Made by a program: the position numbers and the translations under genes | Source: a virus | Strand: one strand, 5' to 3' | Virus record (IMG/VR): IMGVR_UViG_3300023179_000527 | Location: 1 to 23,315 of that record | DNA length: 23,315 nucleotides | The notes under the pieces: generated by a model | Told to the model about the DNA's origin: nothing | The model's input: the letters and a program-made list of their open reading frames with translations, nothing else | Databases searched by the model: none | Shown: positions 1-7,226 of the stretch, piece by piece | Numbering within the stretch: position 1 is the first letter of the stretch | Layout of the letters: each line of letters opens with the position of its first letter

Positions 1-177
1 CAAGGATGCGACCAAAGCGCCGCCGAGAGTAACGCCAAGATTCTGTAATGGACTAGCGTATGGATTCTGCAAAGCTGGCAATGCCTGAGCTACACCTTGA
101 GCGCCGATACCCCACCCCGTTTCTATAGGCGCAAACTCTAATCCACTGAGTGCTGATGTAAGTGTAGGGTCTGCCAT
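1..177 (-). CDS. Unidentified virion-region protein, N-terminal 59 residues only (cut by window edge)
   Basis: An open frame begins with ATG at 177, one base after the stop of the upstream gene, and runs off the left edge without a stop. The visible part begins MADPTLTSAL and is rich in Ala, Gly, Leu and Gln, with no charged clusters. It is the last gene seen in the left-going late unit, after the nozzle and ejection-type genes. By position it could be another internal virion (ejection) or tail protein, but the fragment is too short to place in a family. The start is supported by close coupling to the preceding stop rather than by a strong ribosome binding site. Confidence 0.6.
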   Translation of the reverse strand, partial: MADPTLTSALSGLEFAPIETGWGIGAQGVAQALPALQNPYASPLQNLGVTLGGALVASL

Positions 178-178
178 A

Positions 179-1081
179 TTAACTTGTTCTCATTAATCCA
201 GACGTTAATGCAGCGCCAACACCTTGAGCAGCGCCACTTATACCAGCATTAAGCGTAGATGACTGTTGGCCCGATGATCCATAACCTCCCATAATCATAT
301 TGGCGAGAGCTTGCTCAGCGGCACTTGAGCCACCTCCACCGCCGCCTCTAGGCAAACTCTTTTGACGCTGAAATGCTTTACGAGCTTCTTCAGCTTGGAA
401 GCGCCTTTGCTTTTCTGCTTCTTCAGCCGTGAATTGCTGACCCTGTTGCTGTCCGTAAATTGACAAGTATGGAGAAGCAATTTGTCCAGGCAGCAAAGCC
501 GTTCCAGTGGCTTGCTGATATCCTTGCTGCTGATACCCTTGAGCCGCTTGCCATGCTGCTGATTGAGCCTCTTGTCTAGCTGCATTTTGCTGCTCAGCAA
601 GCTGACGAGTCATAGCTGCATAAGCTGGAGAGTTAGGATCTAATCCACGCTCTACAAGACTCTGTTGAAGCTGCTCTTGCTCACGGCCAAATCGCTCTTG
701 ATTGCGGCGCTCAAACTGACCATAAATAGTGTCGTAAGCTCGCTGCATCCCTTGTTCAAATTGAGGCTCATATTGTTGCTGAAATGTTGCTGGGTCAAAG
801 TCTCTAGCGCCTTGAATACCTTCCTGAACTAAACCTTCCATTCCAGTTTGGATTTGTTCTTGAGTAGTAGGAGCAGCAGGAGCCGTAGGAGCCGCAGGAG
901 TTTTTGGCGCAAATGGATTCTGTTTGGCAGGAACAAACGCTTGTTTTTGGTTTGGCAAAACTTTGCCATAGTTATCCACAAGGAAGCCTTCCTTGTTGAC
1001 CCATTTCCCTTTGTATTTCCAGTTACCTCGTTTTGAGGTTTCTGGCGTTTTAGGGTCTTTTGCCATCGCTGTTTTAGCCAT
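179..1081 (-). CDS. Putative internal virion / DNA ejection protein, Gln- and Ala-rich
   Basis: This 300-residue protein begins MAKTAMAKDP. A short basic N-terminus is followed by a G-x-LP-x-Q segment (GKVLPNQ, about residues 39-45), a Pro/Ala/Thr linker (about 55-72), and a long Gln/Glu/Ala-rich helical region (about 75-235) containing GLDPNSPAYAAMTRQLAEQ. The tail is rich in Gly and Ser, with a run of six Gly near residue 247. Proteins of this composition next to nozzle genes in short-tailed phages are usually ejection proteins packaged in the head; that role is inferred from composition and position. AGGTG lies just before the ATG, and the gene starts two bases after the nozzle gene stop. 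It shares its MA-KTAM opening and the LP-x-Q motif with the protein at 2616-3269. Confidence 0.75.
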   Translation of the reverse strand: MAKTAMAKDPKTPETSKRGNWKYKGKWVNKEGFLVDNYGKVLPNQKQAFVPAKQNPFAPKTPAAPTAPAAPTTQEQIQTGMEGLVQEGIQGARDFDPATFQQQYEPQFEQGMQRAYDTIYGQFERRNQERFGREQEQLQQSLVERGLDPNSPAYAAMTRQLAEQQNAARQEAQSAAWQAAQGYQQQGYQQATGTALLPGQIASPYLSIYGQQQGQQFTAEEAEKQRRFQAEEARKAFQRQKSLPRGGGGGGSSAAEQALANMIMGGYGSSGQQSSTLNAGISGAAQGVGAALTSGLMRTS

Positions 1082-1083
1082 AC

Positions 1084-2616
1084 TTACACCTGTCCACCCA
1101 TATCGTAACGTATTTCAAATCCAAGTATTTGCATGGTTGAGTTCTTTAGGGAACCGCCAAAACGTATGGCGGCACAATGCCCCTGCCCCTTAACCGCAAA
1201 CCTATCAAAGACATATTCAACCTCTGCTGACCACGGACTACCCCATGGACTACCCCACGGAGTAAACACCCCGCTAGGAGTAGCAACCGCCGTAACTGTA
1301 GTAGCTCGTTTGAAGTCAGTATCTAAGCCAAGCTGCAAAGCCACTCCACGCTTAACTTTAAGCAGCGGTCGAATATCCTTAAACGCTTTGTAATTAGCTC
1401 GGCTACCGTAATAGCTAAAAGCCGTACGCCCACTGTAAGTTATGGCTTGGCTGTCGGTTGAGGTAGTAGCGTCTGCCTGTCCCGTCTCTCCCTTCCAAAC
1501 TATGCCAGTTGTAGAGCCGTAATAAGGCTTTTTATTGAATAGGCATGAAGCATAACAATGCTCATCACTGTAAAGCTGAAACAAAGTCCAGCCTTTCGTA
1601 TCAATGCTATAAACAAGAAACCTACAGCCATTGGAAACATTCGGGATGCTAATATAAACCCGTCGTCCCTGCGGCCAAAAAAATCCTGACCACTGATGGT
1701 CAAATGGGGTAATGGCCGCATACTCAGAAATAAGCGGATTAATTTTGTAACTTACAATTTGGACTGCCGCTTCTGGGTCGCTCATAAACAACCCAGAGAT
1801 AGGAACTATACCCTGCTCGGTAATTATCCAAACGTCATTGTTCATCCGCACAAAGGCACGATAGCCAAGCGGTCTACCAATGTAATAACGAGCTACCAAT
1901 CCCCAGGTAGTAGGGTCGCCAGCGTATGTTCCATTGTAGAAAACTATTTCGCCTTCGCTGCTACAAGCCCAGAAATAATCCTGACTTGTCATGCTGGTGT
2001 TAGTGCTAAAACTTCCAACGCCTACAAGGAAACCACCCTTAGTAAAAACATATTGGAAATCAAAGCTAGTTAATGCAGGGGTACCGCCTGTTCCTACAAC
2101 CTGTAACCCGCCATACCAAACCTTAGCGGTATTCTTTTCTACAAAGTACAAACGCTCTTTGTAGGAGGTAACGTTAATAAGGTTGCTTAACGTAACGCCA
2201 GTAAACGTGACATCTTGAGCGTTGCCAGCGCCTGTATATACCTTTGCATTGTCTACGCCGTTGCAAAGATACAAGTTGTTGGCATAAGTAACGGTGTTGA
2301 ATTGTCCATTCGTAACCGTTGTGCTTCCAGTTATATTAGTAGAAACACCAGCGTCGGTAATCTTATAAATGGCAGAATCAGTTGTAGCTACAAGCTGAGA
2401 AGTACCATCTTTCAAATCAAGCGAAGCCATAGAAACAATCGGCGTAGAAACACCGATGTTACTAAATTGCTCATAGCCAAGACGAACAGTTGGAGCGCCA
2501 GCACCTGGGAATACGTTCACCAATTCAAGAGCAAACGTAGGCTCCATGTTGTCTATTGGACTTACTAAGTCCAAACCGCTGTAAGGCGGCGACATTGTAA
2601 ATCCTTGAAATGCCAT
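1084..2616 (-). CDS. Putative tail nozzle / packaged-DNA stabilisation protein (P22 gp10 / T7 gp12-like)
   Basis: This protein of 510 residues is almost entirely short beta segments with repeated blade-like units, for example TSQLVATTDSAIYKI, YANNLYLCNGVDNAKVY, YKERLYFVEKN and MNNDVWIITEQGIVPI. That pattern fits the beta-propeller nozzle proteins that close the tail channel of short-tailed phages. The gene lies two genes after the gp4-like adaptor, between ejection-type genes, as expected for the tail hub. It starts at ATG 2616 in a TAATG overlap with the preceding stop. The family assignment rests on architecture and neighbours, since I see no diagnostic short motif. Another type of virion surface protein remains possible. 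Confidence 0.65.
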   Translation of the reverse strand: MAFQGFTMSPPYSGLDLVSPIDNMEPTFALELVNVFPGAGAPTVRLGYEQFSNIGVSTPIVSMASLDLKDGTSQLVATTDSAIYKITDAGVSTNITGSTTVTNGQFNTVTYANNLYLCNGVDNAKVYTGAGNAQDVTFTGVTLSNLINVTSYKERLYFVEKNTAKVWYGGLQVVGTGGTPALTSFDFQYVFTKGGFLVGVGSFSTNTSMTSQDYFWACSSEGEIVFYNGTYAGDPTTWGLVARYYIGRPLGYRAFVRMNNDVWIITEQGIVPISGLFMSDPEAAVQIVSYKINPLISEYAAITPFDHQWSGFFWPQGRRVYISIPNVSNGCRFLVYSIDTKGWTLFQLYSDEHCYASCLFNKKPYYGSTTGIVWKGETGQADATTSTDSQAITYSGRTAFSYYGSRANYKAFKDIRPLLKVKRGVALQLGLDTDFKRATTVTAVATPSGVFTPWGSPWGSPWSAEVEYVFDRFAVKGQGHCAAIRFGGSLKNSTMQILGFEIRYDMGGQV

Positions 2617-3269
2617 TACCTAAACCGTTTTTGAAGCAGTCCCGATACTGTATTTGGTTGTTGCTGTTGCTCCTGCTGTCGTTGTCCATAGTTGTACAAA
2701 GCTCCAAAGTTAGGAGCCTGTCCCGGTGGATATTGATACATTAGGTTTTGAGGCATATTAGTTTGCAACCTTTGCTGCTCTTCTGGCGATAGTTGCAACA
2801 TGCCATTTTGTATTCCTTGTTGTGGCATACCTTGTGGTCGAAACGCTGGCAAAGTGTAGAATCCAGCTTGGTCTGCCATTCCTGGCATGTTGTTTTGTAA
2901 ACCTTGCGCTCCCTGCGTAGCACCTTGAATTAATTCTTGCATCATACCCTGCGGCATTTCCTGTCGAGGCGTTCCACCTATTCCTTGTGCAATACCTTGA
3001 ATAGCGCCTTGAACCACGCTTTGTGGTTGAGGTTGTCTGTTAGCTTGTCCAGGCAACGGTCGTCCCTTAGAATTTACTAATCCACCATTGGCACCACGAT
3101 ATACGCCAGGGGACAAACGCTGCGGCTTTGGCTGCTTGAAGTTACCCTTATCATCCATCGGCGGCGTTTTCAGTGGAGGCAAAAACCGCTCGTTTTCGGA
3201 TCTAGGTATAGCAATACTTACTCGCCCACCGCCTTTCGGCTCGCTTCTCATCGCAGTTTTTCTAGCCAT
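2616..3269 (-). CDS. Gln/Pro/Met-rich putative ejection-type virion protein
   Basis: A 217-residue protein opening MARKTAMRSEPKGGGR with a basic N-terminus. Next comes a proline-rich stretch with a G-R-x-LP-G-Q element (about residues 69-74), then repeated Q-G-A-(I/T)-Q-G units (about 87-125), and a C-terminal half rich in Gln, Met and Pro that includes a Q-run near residue 197. It looks intrinsically disordered or weakly helical. It lies between the hydrophobic protein at 3271-4395 and the nozzle, and starts one base after the preceding stop. Composition and location suggest a minor internal virion protein; no enzymatic domain is visible. The N-terminal similarity to the protein at 179-1081 suggests a common targeting segment or common ancestry. 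Confidence 0.7.
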   Translation of the reverse strand: MARKTAMRSEPKGGGRVSIAIPRSENERFLPPLKTPPMDDKGNFKQPKPQRLSPGVYRGANGGLVNSKGRPLPGQANRQPQPQSVVQGAIQGIAQGIGGTPRQEMPQGMMQELIQGATQGAQGLQNNMPGMADQAGFYTLPAFRPQGMPQQGIQNGMLQLSPEEQQRLQTNMPQNLMYQYPPGQAPNFGALYNYGQRQQEQQQQPNTVSGLLQKRFR

Positions 3270-3270
3270 G

Positions 3271-4395
3271 TTAATCCTTTTTCAAATACTGTTGTAACGT
3301 GTCTCTAATTGATTTGCTTTTCTCTTTACCTTCTGGCGTTGAGACTTGTGGCGTTTTTACCGGCGGGACAACCTGCCTACCTTTAGGCATCGGTGGTAAA
3401 GCAACGCCAGCTTGCTTAGCAAACGTAGAGTTACCGAGCATAGCGTTAATGTTCGCCAAAATATCTTCTTCGCTTTTAGCGTTAGAGGTGACAGCATTTA
3501 CAAGCATACCTGTATACTGCTCAGGCTTTAGCTTGCCGTCAGAATCTTTGTAAATGTTAGCGATCATGGGATTAATTTTATCCACGGCAAATTTTGCCAA
3601 TGGATTAGAAAAGTCTACATCCCAAGCATTTCTAGAGGTTTTGCCGTCGATATTTTTACCAACGTTTTTATATTTGGTCTTACCATCGAATCCAATGTTG
3701 AATTGAGAACCATCGGCAAGAGTTACATTGTATTTATCATCTGCAACGCCTGTTTCTTTAAGCAAGCCACGGAAATCATCTCGCAAAAGCTGAGCATCTG
3801 ATTTGCCAGTTGTCATCATTTTGCCAATGGATCGTTTGCCCATTAGGCGTAGCGCAAGGTTTGGAAGTCCACCTCCTGCAAAATTTACGCCTGTATTGAT
3901 CCAATCTTCTCTTGTTCCTCGGCCACGAAGAATATCCTTCATGCCTGTTTCCCACAGATTATTTAACCCCAAGCCAATTATTGCCGCTGGCAAAGCTACA
4001 GATCCTATGGCACCTAGTGTACTTGTTCCCGCAGCAGCTCCTCCAGCTCCAGCCGTTCCAGCACCAGCAGTAGAAGCTGCTCCTCCACCTACGAGTTTAG
4101 CTCCAACAAGTGTTGGAGTTGCCGGTGCTGCACCACTTGAAAACAATCCAGCAATAGCTGGAACGCCTTTTGTTACAGCTAACGTGCCACCTACCATGCC
4201 GCCTGTTTGAGCAAGGGTGTTCTTCAACTGCTGGTCAGCGGCTTCCTTTTGCATTTGGTCAGGAGACTTAGGAGCGCCAAAACGATTCTGCACTTCCTGT
4301 GCCGCTTGCAACGGCGACATACCTTGAGTTTGAAGCCAAAGATAATATGCCTTTGGGTCAGATTCTGTTAATGCTGGTGCTTGTTGTGGTGCCAT
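3271..4395 (-). CDS. Putative membrane-interacting ejection protein with a Gly/Ala-rich hydrophobic core
   Basis: The protein has 374 residues from ATG 4395 (MAPQQAPALT). An in-frame TTG 12 bases earlier is less likely because it lies inside the previous gene. The N-terminal helix (about 10-65) contains MSPLQAAQEVQNRFG. A long hydrophobic Gly/Ala region follows (about 66-155, with GGMVGGTLAVTKGVPAIAGLF and VALPAAIIGLGLNNLW), then a soluble charged domain and a basic C-terminus ending in QYLKKD. Glycine/alanine hydrophobic stretches of this kind occur in phage proteins that enter or cross the host envelope during DNA delivery. That function is inferred. The gene sits directly after the adaptor gene and before another ejection-type gene. 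Confidence 0.7.
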   Translation of the reverse strand: MAPQQAPALTESDPKAYYLWLQTQGMSPLQAAQEVQNRFGAPKSPDQMQKEAADQQLKNTLAQTGGMVGGTLAVTKGVPAIAGLFSSGAAPATPTLVGAKLVGGGAASTAGAGTAGAGGAAAGTSTLGAIGSVALPAAIIGLGLNNLWETGMKDILRGRGTREDWINTGVNFAGGGLPNLALRLMGKRSIGKMMTTGKSDAQLLRDDFRGLLKETGVADDKYNVTLADGSQFNIGFDGKTKYKNVGKNIDGKTSRNAWDVDFSNPLAKFAVDKINPMIANIYKDSDGKLKPEQYTGMLVNAVTSNAKSEEDILANINAMLGNSTFAKQAGVALPPMPKGRQVVPPVKTPQVSTPEGKEKSKSIRDTLQQYLKKD

Positions 4396-4397
4396 AA

Positions 4398-5261
4398 TTA
4401 AATCCAAGTTCCAAAGACCGCTACGCCATTTCTTGCAAACAATTCAGCACGATTAGTGTTACCAGCGTATATAACTTTACCAGCAGCTACTCGACTAAAT
4501 TCCTCGTGAAGTTGCATCTCAAATCGTGGCTTGATGCTGTCTAATCCGTGAATCTCAGCAAACCGCTCAAGTATTCCCTGCTCAAGCAGCTTCTCGTTAA
4601 ACAGGCTTATATCTGTATCGGCCAAGAATTGATCGTATGGTCCGTTGTAATAGTTCCATGTAACGCCACCATCTGATGCACTACCGCTCGTATGCGTTGG
4701 CGGTGTAGCTCCTGTAGTGCCTCCGGCTGTAGTTTGATAGTAATTGCCGTTGTAGAAACAATAGCTGTTGGCTGCGAATGAAGTGCTTGTAGTCCAAGTC
4801 TTGGGACGCACTGACCGATCCGCTACATACTCAAATATGCAGACATCGCCATTGTTTTGATTCCCAGGTGTCGGACTAATAAATATCTCGTTGTTGGACA
4901 AACCACGGATTTGATACCGCTGATAGACGGCTGTATTAAGACCGAAACCTCTAATCTCGGCAACTTCCTGCTCCGTCATTGGTCCCAATATTCGCCAACG
5001 GGTAGAGGAGTTCCAAAAGGTTTCGTAGTGATAGTGAGAAAAAGCCGCTGGCAAAGCGTATGTATTCACACCCGATGCCAGCGTGAAGCTACCTGAAGCG
5101 AAACACTTGGGCCAAAGATATGCTTCAAAGATGTCACGGTTAATACGATTGGCTATAGCAACCAACTGTTTAGTGGTTGTCTCATTAGAAGTCAGGATAT
5201 TTGATTCGACCGTGTATCCAGCTTCGTTTGCAACATTCGTAATAACCGTGGCTATCGTCAT
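4398..5261 (-). CDS. Head-tail adaptor (P22 gp4 / T7 gp11-like) carrying a carbohydrate-binding-like insert
   Basis: The 287-residue product has an N-terminal helical region with NRDIFEAYLWPK (about 40-51), followed by the FTLASGVNTYALPAAF element (about 59-74) that recurs in gp4/gp11-type adaptors. Between about residues 155 and 207 there is an inserted beta module (Y-NGNYYQTTAGGTTGATPP, then DGGVTWNYYN) resembling the small carbohydrate-binding modules found on phage surface proteins. The helical C-terminal part then resumes. The gene starts in an ATGA overlap with the upstream gene and precedes the ejection and nozzle genes. The role would be to dock on the portal and receive the nozzle. 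Confidence 0.72.
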   Translation of the reverse strand: MTIATVITNVANEAGYTVESNILTSNETTTKQLVAIANRINRDIFEAYLWPKCFASGSFTLASGVNTYALPAAFSHYHYETFWNSSTRWRILGPMTEQEVAEIRGFGLNTAVYQRYQIRGLSNNEIFISPTPGNQNNGDVCIFEYVADRSVRPKTWTTSTSFAANSYCFYNGNYYQTTAGGTTGATPPTHTSGSASDGGVTWNYYNGPYDQFLADTDISLFNEKLLEQGILERFAEIHGLDSIKPRFEMQLHEEFSRVAAGKVIYAGNTNRAELFARNGVAVFGTWI

Positions 5262-5950
5262 ACTTTTCTTGGTCTACCTCGTGTTCTAGGAGATGAATCT
5301 AATTCATCCTGTGCCTCGATAATCCCTTCTTCAAGAGCTTCGTCAGGAACAGATCGGATCACCTCCTTTCTTGTTGCACGAAGATCAATACCTTCGTTAG
5401 CTTCTACACGTTGCATGAACACTTCTAGCTTATGCTCTAACGCAGAAGTTCTAGCTTGCTCACGCTCCAGTAACTGCTTCAGCTTAACAACCTCATTCTG
5501 GTCTGAGTTTGCAGCGTCTAACCAATCTTTTGCCAGTTTTACAAACTTAGACAAGGGTCCAAGTTTACGTTTAACCTCGTCAGTCGCATTAGCAAGCTGT
5601 TCTACCGTTTTAAAGCCAAGGTAGTTAAGCTCACGCATAGCGGAACCCGACATCATCGGCCATTCAGCCAATGGCGTTCCTTCTGTGACTGGCTCGCTTC
5701 CAGCCTTAAAACGAGCGTAAAGTTCTGGGTACTCCTGAATATCCTGTGGCTCAATACGACGAACGGTTTCATCCATTCCTGGCCATTGAATAGAAATCGA
5801 AGGAATCTCATCAAAAATGGGACGACCCTCCGCAAGAGATTTTTCCCTGTTTTCAGTGTACGAATAAAAGAACTTTACGTTAGCGCCAGAATACCGCTTT
5901 TTTGGCTGCGAGTTTCCCGACATGATTGATTGCCAATCTATCTGAGCCAT
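5258..5950 (-). CDS. Conserved-looking connector-region protein with helix-hairpin-like segment, coiled coil and C-terminal AT-hook
   Basis: The protein has 230 residues from the ATG at 5950 (MAQIDWQS), chosen because GGAGA lies six bases upstream; an in-frame start 24 bases earlier has no such site. The N-terminal half is mixed (about 1-105). A helical segment, GTPLAEWPMMSGSAMRELNY then TVEQLANATDE, resembles the helix-hairpin-helix repeats of phage proteins in this position. A charged coiled coil follows (about 150-195), and the tail is acidic with an SPRTRGRPRKV terminus that matches the AT-hook core RGRPR. Function is unknown. Position between the small head proteins and the adaptor suggests a head-completion or DNA-contacting role, which is inference. 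Confidence 0.7.
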   Translation of the reverse strand: MAQIDWQSIMSGNSQPKKRYSGANVKFFYSYTENREKSLAEGRPIFDEIPSISIQWPGMDETVRRIEPQDIQEYPELYARFKAGSEPVTEGTPLAEWPMMSGSAMRELNYLGFKTVEQLANATDEVKRKLGPLSKFVKLAKDWLDAANSDQNEVVKLKQLLEREQARTSALEHKLEVFMQRVEANEGIDLRATRKEVIRSVPDEALEEGIIEAQDELDSSPRTRGRPRKV

Positions 5951-5966
5951 GCTTTCTCCATAGTAA

Positions 5967-5984
5967 TTACGCACGATTGCGTAA
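5967..5984 (-). promoter_or_regulatory. Perfect short hairpin before the 230-residue gene
   Basis: A 7-bp perfect inverted repeat, TTACGCA / TGCGTAA, with a 4-base loop lies in the gap between the stop at 5998 and the ATG at 5950. No T-run follows on the minus strand, so it is not an ordinary terminator. It may mark an mRNA processing site or set translation of the downstream gene. Confidence 0.5.
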
Positions 5985-5997
5985 GTACCTTATAGCA

Positions 5998-6315
5998 CTA
6001 ACCCTCTATGACTGTAACCGTGTTAATCGTCGACCCGCTGGTCTGGTATGCCGTTATAGCTCCAGCAGGGATAAAACCATTATCGAACCTGACCATGTTG
6101 CTTCCAGCCGTGGAAGTAAGCACATAACACTTGTTTGTAGACGTCGGAGCTATTCCGGTAAGAGTTGCACCCTCGAAGTTAATAGCTACGTTTGCTGCGG
6201 AGTTATTCTGAATAAGCAAAAATTTACGAAACGGCTTTGCTGCCGCAATCGTAACGCTTGTTGCCGTAGCCATTGTGGGTGTTGTCGTTGTTGTATTGCC
6301 AGCAAAACTTGTCAT
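5998..6315 (-). CDS. Small beta-rich virion protein of unknown function
   Basis: A 105-residue protein. A low-complexity Thr-rich N-terminus (about 4-25) leads into a beta-rich body containing RKFLLIQNNSAANVAINF (about 30-47) and ending INTVTVIEG. Small proteins with an LLIQNNS-type strand are common near phage capsid genes and are often minor capsid or head-fibre proteins; this one cannot be assigned more precisely. It is preceded on the transcript by a strong GC-rich hairpin with a T-run (6325-6350), so its expression may be lowered by partial termination. AGGT lies before the ATG. Confidence 0.7.
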   Translation of the reverse strand: MTSFAGNTTTTTPTMATATSVTIAAAKPFRKFLLIQNNSAANVAINFEGATLTGIAPTSTNKCYVLTSTAGSNMVRFDNGFIPAGAITAYQTSGSTINTVTVIEG

Positions 6316-6324
6316 AAATTACCT

Positions 6325-6350
6325 AAAAAGTTGGGGGGATTGCTCCCCCC
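6325..6350 (-). terminator. Rho-independent-type terminator/attenuator between two small head genes
   Basis: On the minus strand, GGGGGGA and TCCCCCC form a 7-bp stem around a GCAA (GNRA) tetraloop, followed by AACTTTTTAGG. This has the form of an intrinsic terminator. Because the late unit continues downstream with coupled genes, I read it as a partial terminator rather than the end of the operon. The base following the T-run also supplies the AGG of the next ribosome binding site. Confidence 0.75.
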
Positions 6351-6355
6351 TTGTA

Positions 6356-6679
6356 TTAAGATCCCTTAGTCATTTTAAGCGCATAAAAGCTGGTGCCATT
6401 ACTTGCACAAATGAAAAAGTTAGTGTCTGTATTGTTGTCTTTAATAACTCCAATGAATCCTGAGCCAACCGTAGCTGCGGCACCGAAGGCGGTTACCATT
6501 TCAGCTTGTGTCGGCAAGGCGTCAGTTACGTTATTAACACTTTGCTTGGTGCGTACTCCTGCTGCTGTAGCAACAACCTGTCCGGTTGGAGTTACAGTGC
6601 CAGAAAACACACCATCAGCCACAGCAGACGATAATTCCGCTGGCATACCAAGACCAATAAGGGTCGTTGCACTTGCCAT
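6356..6679 (-). CDS. Small virion-region protein of unknown function (opens MASATTLIGLGMPAELS)
   Basis: The product is 107 residues, low in charge and rich in Ala, Thr and Val, opening MASATTLIGLGMPAELSSAV. The central segment has short beta strands, and the C-terminus reads TNFFICASNGTSFYALKM. I recall this type of N-terminus from small proteins just downstream of phage capsid genes, but no function is known to me. The ribosome binding site AGGAG lies six bases before the ATG. The gene is bracketed on both sides by near-identical GC hairpins with T-runs, so its dosage relative to its neighbours is probably controlled at the transcript level. Confidence 0.7.
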   Translation of the reverse strand: MASATTLIGLGMPAELSSAVADGVFSGTVTPTGQVVATAAGVRTKQSVNNVTDALPTQAEMVTAFGAAATVGSGFIGVIKDNNTDTNFFICASNGTSFYALKMTKGS

Positions 6680-6688
6680 AAATTCTCC

Positions 6689-6715
6689 TAAAAATGGGGG
6701 GTTGTTACACCCCCC
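6689..6715 (-). terminator. Rho-independent-type terminator/attenuator after the decoration-like gene
   Basis: On the minus strand a stem of GGGGGGT / ACCCCCC with a six-base loop is followed by ATTTTTAGGAG. It lies between the stop of the 161-residue gene (6724) and the next start (6679). It is nearly the same design as the hairpin at 6325-6350, and again the T-run abuts the next ribosome binding site. Confidence 0.75.
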
Positions 6716-6723
6716 CTAGTTGG

Positions 6724-7209
6724 TTAGTTCACATTGAGATGCGCTGTTGAGCCAAGCTCTACAGCAGCAGCGCCAGTGGTAGCTGCAAGTCCAACAACGT
6801 AAGAAATCTTAGTTGTCGAAGCATCGTCAGCTACGCCAGCAGTTGCAGTTGTGAACAGGTTGTTCTTAGCAACGTAGCTTGCAGCCAACTTGCCTTTGAT
6901 TCCCTTTCCAACTCCACCACCATTAAGTCCACCAACCCATACCCAAAGGTATTCATTATCAGCAGCAGCTACCTGAGCTACGCCAACGAGAAGTCCCTGC
7001 GAGCCAGCGTTCGTAGTAGTAAGCATAGCGGCTTGGCCGTCTTGCTCAATCTTTACGAAAGCATACTGGTCGATAGCACCATCAGCTTGGACGAATACGA
7101 ACTCACCCTCTGACAAACTACCGACAGTGCGGAGCTTGACAGGGAGAGGAATCGATACTCCATCCCAAGTTTTCTTATAATTAACTCCAAAAGAGCCTAC
7201 CTGTGACAT
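6724..7209 (-). CDS. Putative capsid decoration / small head protein
   Basis: A 161-residue, Gly/Ala/Val-rich protein with beta-type segments: SEGEFVFVQADGAIDQYAFV (about 33-52), QGLLVGVAQVAAADNEYLWVWVGG split across about 71-94, and ISYVVGLAATTG near the end. Gene position directly after the major capsid gene, length and composition fit head decoration proteins that bind the outer capsid surface. The assignment is by context, not by a clear signature. It has the strongest ribosome binding site in the unit, AAGGAGGT, which agrees with a protein needed in high copy number. A terminator-like hairpin follows it. Confidence 0.65.
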   Translation of the reverse strand: MSQVGSFGVNYKKTWDGVSIPLPVKLRTVGSLSEGEFVFVQADGAIDQYAFVKIEQDGQAAMLTTTNAGSQGLLVGVAQVAAADNEYLWVWVGGLNGGGVGKGIKGKLAASYVAKNNLFTTATAGVADDASTTKISYVVGLAATTGAAAVELGSTAHLNVN

Positions 7210-7226
7210 ATCTGTTACCTCCTTAA

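Noticed and set aside
3803-4210. A 135-codon plus-strand open frame
   Set aside because: It is antisense to the Gly/Ala-rich ejection-type gene; its Pro/Ala composition is the mirror of that low complexity, and it has no ribosome binding site.
5926-6369. A 147-codon plus-strand open frame
   Set aside because: It runs antisense across two well-supported genes and a terminator, with an odd Cys/Arg-rich product.
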